This document shows, one piece after another, positions 45,439 to 51,081 of a stretch of 51,081 bases of DNA. The stretch is from Coemansia sp. RSA 922 (lineage: Eukaryota > Kickxellomycota > Kickxellomycetes > Kickxellales > Kickxellaceae): the NCBI GenBank assembly GCA_027577415.1, contig JANBQS010000034.1, positions 1 to 51,081 on the forward strand, read 5' to 3'. The number at the start of each line of letters is the position of its first letter. Position 1 is the first letter of the stretch. The notes under the pieces were generated by a model. It made no database searches, was not told the origin of the DNA, and worked only from the letters and a program-made list of their open reading frames with translations. The position numbers and the translations under genes were made by a program.

Positions 45439-47684
45439 TCAGAATTTTTTAGCTGTAGACCTGCTCATCTTCCAGTTGGTAATATTGGCCATTTGGCTCG
45501 GGGTACTATCTGACCCGATCTCCTCGTACAAGCGATTAATAGTGACCTGATAATGGCGAATAGCGTCGTACCTCTTGATCTTGAGCGTAGGTGTCAATAA
45601 ACCATAGACATCAAATTCATACGGTTCCAGATAGACATTACTGACAAGCTCGTAGTAACTCAGATTCCGTTCGACTCCATGACTATTCAGCTCATTCATA
45701 ACGGCGCTCCTAACAACGGTATCGATACAAAGCATCTGATGATGAGGCGGTTCCGAACCTTCCTTCAAAATCTTTTTCTTACTCAAAAAGACCTTGAGAA
45801 ACTCGGGATCCAACACGACGATAGCCACTAGAGACCCGTGTTCCCGGTCGCCGTAGATAAATACTTGGGAAACTAAGTCACAGTCACAGAGTACGTATTC
45901 CAGGCGTTCGGGTTCGATTATGTGGCCGGTGGATAGGCGGAAGATGTTGAATTTGCGGTCGATTACTTTTAAACGACCCATGTTATCAAACATGCCGAGG
46001 TCACCAGTACGGAACCAGCCGTCTTCAGAGAGTACTTCGGCGGTGAGCTCGGGCTGTCGGTAATAGCCCCTAAAAACATTCGCGCCACGCACTAGGATCT
46101 CGCCCCTCGGGTACGGTTTATCGTCGACCGTATAGCCCAGCTCCTTAGCGCTAACCAATTTCACCATATTCGTTGGATATGGCGAACCAACGTAGCCGGT
46201 GGAAGTATCGTCATGAGTCGTCATAGAGATGGGACCGCAAGCTTCGGTCATTCCATAGCCCTCATTAACGTCGCAAGAGAACGTACATTTTATGAATGCC
46301 ATTGCCTCGTGCGAGATAGACGACGTACCCGAAATAATTAACCGCACCTTGCCGCCCAAAGTCTCGCTCAGCGGTTTGAAAATTACGTGGTCCCACAGCC
46401 AATGCCCACTCTGACCGTGTTTAATGTTACGCAGTTTGGCTTTGACGGCGTGCCGAAATATCGTACCCGCTAGTCCACTTTTGCCCTTGATTACGTGCAT
46501 GGTCTTGTCCTGAACGCGGTTAATAAACTTTGGTACGCCAATAATGACAGTGGGTTTGAGTTCACTCAAGTCCTCCAGCATTTGCTCTGGCGGAATACGC
46601 GGGAACGCCGTTTTGCAACCAGAGGCGATGAGGGCATGCATACTGAGTCGGCCCAAAATGTGTGACAGCGGGAGTATACTAACTGCGCAATCCTTAGAGC
46701 TAAGCTGAGTGAGGTCTTTGTGGTCCATAAGAAAATTGGCACCAGCCACCGATGCCACGATATTGCCATGCGTCAAGACAACGCCCTTTGGAATATCCGT
46801 TGTCCCCGAAGTAAACACAATAGTGGCGACATCGTCATACCCCGGTTGCTTAACCTCGTCATCACCCGCTTGTTGGCCATAGGCTTCGACGTCGGCAAGG
46901 GAGAATACCGATAGTCCGCTCTCAATCAGCCGGTCAACGAGATCCTGTGGTGGTGACGGGTCTATGAGTACAAGGCTTTTGACCTTTGGTATATGTTCCC
47001 GCATCTCTATCAGCTTTTTGGCGCATTGCGTCGTCGTGAATATCGTCGACAACTCGGTTAGGTTGATTATGTACTCGGCGTGAGCACGGCCCAGGGTCTC
47101 GTAAATGGCCACCGATATGTAGCCATGGTAGTAAGTGGCAAACTCAATTAGGGTCCATTCAAGGCGGTTGCCCGCGTATATGCCGATATTGTCGCCGGGT
47201 TGCAAGCCTAGGCCTTGAAATCCGCGGGCTAGGCATCGGAATCGGTCGTGGAACTCGCCGTAAGATACCCATTTTAGGTCACCCAAAGTACCTGGTATCT
47301 TTTCCTTTTCTCTGTACCCGAATATAGGCGCCTCCGCTAAAAATGTAGTAATAGGGAAAAGTGGTTGTTTGAGTAGAACCGCAAGAAAAAAAAAAACAAG
47401 ACGAGTTTACAAAGTTGTGATGTCAATACTTACGACTGCCAGCCACCCTCATGCCATAGAGATAGTTTTCGTATACTGTTTTGACGTTATCTGCTCCGAA
47501 TAACAGCTTAGAGTTGATCGCGTTTCGATTCAGCACAGGCTACAAGACAGTAAACTCTATTAGTTGGTTGGCTGCGTACCCTTCCCCACAAAATACAATG
47601 ACCCATTGTTGTGCTTACAGTTGTCTCATGTTTGGTATCGGGTGCATTGAGCACAGGTGTAGAATACACGTTCCTCTTGTACAT
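45439..47684 (-). CDS. Long-chain acyl-CoA ligase 2 (three exons)
   Basis: Predicted 689-residue fatty-acid CoA ligase. Exons: 47619-47684 (22 codons, MYKRNVYSTPVLNAPDTKHE onward), 47434-47539 and 45439-47336. Introns of 79 and 97 bases have GTAAGC/TTGTAG and GTAAGT/TTTTAG ends. Joining gives ETT-PVLNRNAINSK and YGMRVAGS-PEAPIFGYREKE, which restores the family N-terminus. AMP-binding motifs: TIVFTSGTTDIPKGVVLTH (Asp where Gly is usual), GYGMTEACGP, RTGDLGMFDNMGRLKVIDRK and FNIFRLSTGHIIEPERLE. Related to the ligase at 39662 with the same strand and a 5' intron, so the pair probably arose by tandem duplication, but they have diverged strongly. The Asp in the phosphate loop may alter activity. 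Confidence 0.9.
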
Positions 47685-47968
47685 AATGCGGGTGTGTAAG
47701 AGAAGAGTGGATTAAGCAAACATGTACAAGATAAAAAATAAATGGATTTGTTGACAAAGAAAGAGAAAGAGAGAAAAGGGGCCTTGTAACGGATTGCGTC
47801 GTCCTTTTTGAAAGCTGGCGGAGGGCAATCCTTTAGCAAGCTGATCCTTTGTGGAGAAAAAAAAATACAACCAGAATTAGGTACTCTCATGGCTGTTAAC
47901 AAAACATCAACTTCTTTTGACGGCTGAATGCACGCGACGTTACAAAGAACAGATTGTGCATCCACGAT

Positions 47969-48892
47969 CTACGGCATCGCCAAAGCGCCCTCGCTAGCAT
48001 ACGCTCCGTCTTCAGCAAACTGGAACCTCTTAGCAATCTCGATCCGCCCAATCCGACAAGTACCCAGCGACACCTTCCCATGTCTCTTCAATAGTCTCGT
48101 CGCATCAAAACCCCCACCGCCGCCAGTCGCACGACTTGCTTTGGTGCGAACAAGCGAGACGTGAATCTTTAACTCACGCTTCTCGTCGATATACCCGGCT
48201 TTGTCAAAAGCGCCTCGAACCAATTCGCACACCAACCGCAGTCTATCATCCCCAATATTGCTAAAATCTTGCGCATTGGTGTAAATGGTACGCGCTCTCG
48301 CAGGGTTGGCCTCCATTGCCGCCACTTGACCCAGTTTGATGACCAGCGGGCGACCACCCAGCAACTCATGAACCTGTGGCTGTAGCGACTTCAGCAGCTC
48401 GACAGCGCCGGCCACTTGCTCGGAGTTGAGCAACCGCAGCATCCCAATAGTAACATGTAGTTTGACTGGATCGCACATACTCGAGGAGTCCGCGCCACGC
48501 AAAAACTCCTTTATCTCGTTCTGAAAACCGCTCACCCGGCGGTGTATATCAGAGTCGCCGATCGGCAAGGAGATGAAATGTGTATATGGGATATTCTGTG
48601 TGTTATCATCAACGATTTTTTGAATAAGCTTGGTGGCTGCCGCTACCTCACTCATGGATCCCTCTAGTTCGATGGTATCGCCATGTGGGATTTTGATCTG
48701 GGCTTTGGTCTCCTCTTGGATGCGGTTACTCGGCGGCCCAGTAATAAACTTGTGTAGTTGTTGAGGCACTGTCATTTGACGGCGAACGACAGGCACGCTG
48801 CTACTCCTAGGTATGTCATCTAAACCGCTCAGCGATGTGCGTACCTTGTACCGCCGTGTACCAACCTCGATTATTTTGAATGCTTGGTTCAT
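47969..48892 (-). CDS. ASCC1-like protein (KH plus 2H phosphoesterase-like)
   Basis: Predicted 307-residue protein. Residues 40-95 form a KH domain in which the GxxG loop is GPPS (TGPPSNRIQEETKAQIKI), followed by an AKAP7/2'-5' RNA ligase-like domain with two HxT/S motifs: LHVTIGML (His146, Thr148) and IHVSLVRT (His244, Ser246). This order is that of ASCC1, a subunit of the ASC-1 complex linked to alkylation repair and ribosome rescue in animals. Both catalytic-type motifs are kept, suggesting a cyclic phosphodiesterase-like activity on RNA, unproven. Length is somewhat shorter than human ASCC1 (about 350-400). ATG 48892 is the first ATG in a frame open from a TTG at 48904. Confidence 0.8.
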   Translation of the reverse strand: MNQAFKIIEVGTRRYKVRTSLSGLDDIPRSSSVPVVRRQMTVPQQLHKFITGPPSNRIQEETKAQIKIPHGDTIELEGSMSEVAAATKLIQKIVDDNTQNIPYTHFISLPIGDSDIHRRVSGFQNEIKEFLRGADSSSMCDPVKLHVTIGMLRLLNSEQVAGAVELLKSLQPQVHELLGGRPLVIKLGQVAAMEANPARARTIYTNAQDFSNIGDDRLRLVCELVRGAFDKAGYIDEKRELKIHVSLVRTKASRATGGGGGFDATRLLKRHGKVSLGTCRIGRIEIAKRFQFAEDGAYASEGALAMP

Positions 48893-49067
48893 GTTTGAAT
48901 GCAAAAAAAATATTTAAAAAAGAAAATGAGTATGCTGCGAAGGGAGGAGTAATTTCGGCAAAGTTCCGGCTGGGGTGCGCACATTTCAGTGTCACCTTGG
49001 TTGATTATGGAATAATAAAATTATCTCTATTGCGCAAAAGTTAAGAAACTCTATTAAGAACTACCAA

Positions 49068-49541
49068 CTACGCTAGCCATCTATTGGTGCAACGTCCCTC
49101 CCTTTGCGCCAAAATAACCAAGTAGGCATACCTAGCATCCGCCTCTAACCTGCCCAAAGCCTCAATACACCTAGAATACACGTCCCCAGCAATTTGGCCA
49201 TTCCTGCTATCGATCAAACAAATCTCCAGTAAATTGTTCGCTCGTTCATGGTCATCCACCTTCAAGGCCAGGTCAGCCGGTAGGTCCACAATCTGGCCAC
49301 AGCTATAGTAAACTAGACAAACCTCTGCATTGAAGAAGCTAATTTTAACGTGTTTATCGTCAGGCCCCTTGAAGTGATTGACATTTAAGAATCCCACCTT
49401 TGGTAAGAGTCCTTCAAAAATAGGCGCCAAGGTTAGTAGCTTGTTACTGCATCCCTTGTAAATAAATATTATTGCATCCTCAGGCGAGTTTACGAACATA
49501 GAATATTCATTGAATGTCTTGATTACTGAATCGCCAGGCAT
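49068..49541 (-). CDS. Thioredoxin-like small protein without CxxC (third copy)
   Basis: Predicted 157-residue paralogue of the protein at 21923-22408. The alignable parts are EDAIIFIYKG (against NEVAIFIYRD), LLTLAPIFEGLL, VGFLNVNHFKGPDDKHVK (against IGLINLDYFTDPDGNRVM), CLVYYSCGQIVDL (against CLLYYRGKDIVEI), and the C-terminal DVYSRC. Again no CxxC is present: the equivalent loop reads YKGCSNK, with a single Cys. The copy is diverged and not part of the tandem block, so the family is older than the block. The promoter shares CTCCAGTCAACGC and TGATTGTAC with copy B. Function unknown; no signal peptide. Start ATG 49541 gives MPGDSVIKTFNEYSMF, matching the start of copy B. Confidence 0.6.
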   Translation of the reverse strand: MPGDSVIKTFNEYSMFVNSPEDAIIFIYKGCSNKLLTLAPIFEGLLPKVGFLNVNHFKGPDDKHVKISFFNAEVCLVYYSCGQIVDLPADLALKVDDHERANNLLEICLIDSRNGQIAGDVYSRCIEALGRLEADARYAYLVILAQREGRCTNRWLA

Positions 49542-50231
49542 GTTTAGATATAAAGCCAGTAATAAAATAGTGTGTAGAGAAGAAAGAGTAAGAGAAGGGG
49601 GTTGAAAAAAATTATGTACAGTGTATGTTACTTTGAAGGAATAAGGTCACGCTGCTCACTCCAGTCAACGCAAAAAAATGGTGCCAATGATTGTACGGCT
49701 AGGCGAGAATACAAAGATTTCAAAGAAGATCATATGGTCTTCTGGTTAAGGTGCCTTGATGTTAATTACTCGCCTGCATAAGAGGTAGTGAATCGGCATA
49801 GTCCATTTAGTACAGGAGAGAGAATGGTGAATTATAGACTATATCCTATGCAGTATATTAATCAACTGTAACCCCAAGTTCAATCTTAATTTTATGTTCT
49901 ACATACTCTTCAAATAAAACAAACCACTATGCCAACAATATACTTCATGCCCTTATATATATTTGCCTCTCATGTTTCTATATAGTGCTGGTCAAGTCTT
50001 GTACTTGTGTGTCTCCTACCATCTCATAGCCAAATAAATAGCTTTGTAGCATCAGAGACATAGTTTATTAGGCACCGGTAGCCAGTGTACCGAAGAATGG
50101 AAGTGGACAGGCCTGTGATAAATGCGTAGGCAATGGCAGAAATAATGGAGGTATACTTCTGGATACCTACGCACACAGACTGGACCAAATATCAACAAGT
50201 CGATGAGTTAGCTCAAAAATCGATGCGAAAG
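49542..50231. other. Intergenic region between Trx-like gene 3 and tRNA-Leu
   Basis: These 690 bases contain the promoter of the third Trx-like gene (right side of 49541), including the element at 49659-49671. The rest, up to the tRNA, is AT-rich with no recognisable gene. Confidence 0.4.
49659..49671 (-). promoter_or_regulatory. Shared promoter element CTCCAGTCAACGC (copy 2)
   Basis: Identical 13-mer to 22551-22563, 118 bases before the ATG at 49541. TGATTGTAC follows at 49688-49696. Confidence 0.5.
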
Positions 50232-50314
50232 TGGTCAGATGGCCGAGTGGTCTAAGGCGTCACGTTAAGGCCGTGATCTCTTCGGAGGCGTGGGTTCGAG
50301 TCCCACTCTGATCA
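50232..50314 (+). tRNA. tRNA-Leu (AAG)
   Basis: An 83-nt cloverleaf. The acceptor arm TGGTCAG pairs with CTGATCA (one G-T pair). The anticodon stem TCACG/CGTGA encloses the loop TTAAGGC with anticodon AAG (probably read as IAG). A long variable arm (about TCTCTTCGGAGG) is typical of leucine tRNA, and the T arm is GTGGG-TTCGAGT-CCCAC. There is no intron. A run of six T follows within 10 bases. Confidence 0.95.
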
Positions 50315-50941
50315 ATACTTTATTTTTTGCATTTATTTTATTTTTGAGCAGGGCGATCCATGCCTGAGCAGGAAAATCATCCATCACTCAAGCCACTGAG
50401 TGCTCACGCTCCGTCTTTTTTGGTGCTCACCTCACGCTATTATCGACGGCAGTGTCAAACGGCTTTATTAACATGAAGTAGCTAAATCCGCCCCCTTGTT
50501 TTTCAACTTTTTTTACCATGGTTATCTTTTCCCACCCGTCCTAGCTTTCTGCGGCTAACAAATTTGGAAAGCCCATGGCGGAGACTACCAGTAATAAACC
50601 AGATAAAGAGGTGACCATTACTCGTGGAAGTATTGTTAGCATTAAAGTATTTATTTCCCAATAACCGATATGGTAGAGCTTTCCTTGACTACAGCATATT
50701 GTAACGACATACATCTTTAATATAGTCCGTTTGATAACTGAACGGACTTGCATACTTGTTCCAAACTTTAGCCAAGCAAGGACACTAACTGCTCTGTCCA
50801 TATAGCCCAGTTAACAGCATATTAGTGCGCGACTCATGTCACATACACAAAAGCAAATACTTCCAGCTAGAAAATTATGTCAACATTTGTAACAAATATA
50901 AGAAAAAAGTATTAGAAATTGAAGTGTACTACTAAACAAGT
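50315..50941. other. Intergenic region between tRNA-Leu and acyl-CoA ligase 3
   Basis: After the Pol III terminator this 627-base stretch has no convincing gene. An 86-codon frame on the minus strand (50541-50801) lacks resemblance to any family I know and has no supporting context. Confidence 0.4.
50323..50328 (+). terminator. Pol III terminator of tRNA-Leu
   Basis: TTTTTT, 9 bases after the tRNA 3' end, as expected for RNA polymerase III. Confidence 0.7.
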
Positions 50942-51081
50942 CTAGTCCTTGCTGGACTTTGACTCTAGCTCGGCGTAGAGGCGCTCAAGGGTCGGCTTGT
51001 ACAAGTCCTTGGCAACAGGACGCTTGACCTTAAACGTCGGCGTCAGGATATTGTTTTCAACAGAAAAGGGCTTGGACTCCA
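50942..51081 (-). CDS. Long-chain acyl-CoA ligase 3, C-terminal end (partial)
   Basis: Only the last 46 codons lie in the window, too short for most ORF lists. They read ESKPFSVENNILTPTFKVKR, then a VAKDLYKPTLERLYAELE segment, ending KSSKD and TAG. The NNILTPTFKVKR motif is the typical C-terminus of FAA1/FAA4-type ligases (the LTPTFK lysine aids adenylation). It is closer to the standard form than ligases 1 and 2, which have LFTPTFKLKR and LLTPTLKIKR. It is on the same strand as both. The 5' part continues beyond 51081. Confidence 0.85.
   Translation of the reverse strand, partial: ESKPFSVENNILTPTFKVKRPVAKDLYKPTLERLYAELESKSSKD

Noticed and set aside
50541..50801. An 86-codon ORF on the minus strand near the tRNA
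   Set aside because: No family resemblance, no promoter signs and short length; expected by chance in AT-rich sequence.
1..51081. CRISPR arrays, rRNA genes, prokaryotic operons, viral genes
   Set aside because: None found: no regularly spaced repeats, no rRNA segments and no viral hallmark genes; the gene set is eukaryotic and fungal.

Overview
The window is nuclear DNA from an early-diverging fungus, most likely Kickxellomycotina (Coemansia and relatives). Three things point there. The first gene belongs to the F-box-like family (VFQLLPDHVV start) that I associate with Kickxellales. Genes are dense and almost intron-free: the only introns I could reconstruct lie at the 5' ends of two acyl-CoA ligase genes. 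CT-rich tracts precede most start codons. Fungal markers include HIS1, a QCR2-type complex III core protein, CCZ1, a GH81 glucanase, URA6-type UMP kinase, DUF4246 and a FAS2-type ketosynthase.

Layout. 0.2-5.6 kb: F-box-like protein and CCZ1. 5.6-8.2 kb: long AT-rich intergenic region ending in a TATA promoter. 8.2-17.6 kb: sugar transporter, sphingomyelin-synthase-like protein 1, QCR2, an S9 peptidase, HIS1 and a mitochondrial-type tRNA m1A58 methyltransferase. 17.7-26.6 kb: an accessory block made of two tandem units. Each unit has a 100-residue secreted protein, a thioredoxin-like small protein and a GST. Unit B also carries a GH81 endo-beta-1,3-glucanase. In unit A the thioredoxin-like gene is truncated and the glucanase is missing. 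The two GST blocks (1463 bp each) are nearly identical, while the other paralogue pairs have diverged far. 27.7-32.7 kb: sphingomyelin-synthase-like protein 2, Lunapark, and a DUF4246 gene with a frameshift. 33.9-36.5 kb: a hAT transposase remnant beside a free-standing FAS2 ketosynthase domain. 36.6-44.6 kb: a hypothetical, possibly mitochondrial protein, an ABHD hydrolase, long-chain acyl-CoA ligase 1, UMP kinase and a repeat-bearing single-pass membrane protein. 45.4-51.1 kb: acyl-CoA ligase 2, an ASCC1-like protein, a third thioredoxin-like protein, tRNA-Leu(AAG), and the 3' end of a third acyl-CoA ligase.

Most genes are unrelated housekeeping genes, but lipid functions recur: three acyl-CoA ligases on one strand within 11.4 kb, a ketosynthase relic, an ABHD1/3 hydrolase and two SMS-like enzymes. 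The most interesting part is 17.7-26.6 kb, with its related copy at 49.1 kb. It appears to be a rapidly evolving block of small secreted proteins (weakly beta-gamma-crystallin-like) and thioredoxin-like proteins without the CxxC motif, linked to GST and glucanase genes and shaped by tandem duplication, deletion and probable gene conversion. Family names rest on motif recognition by eye; no database search was possible.
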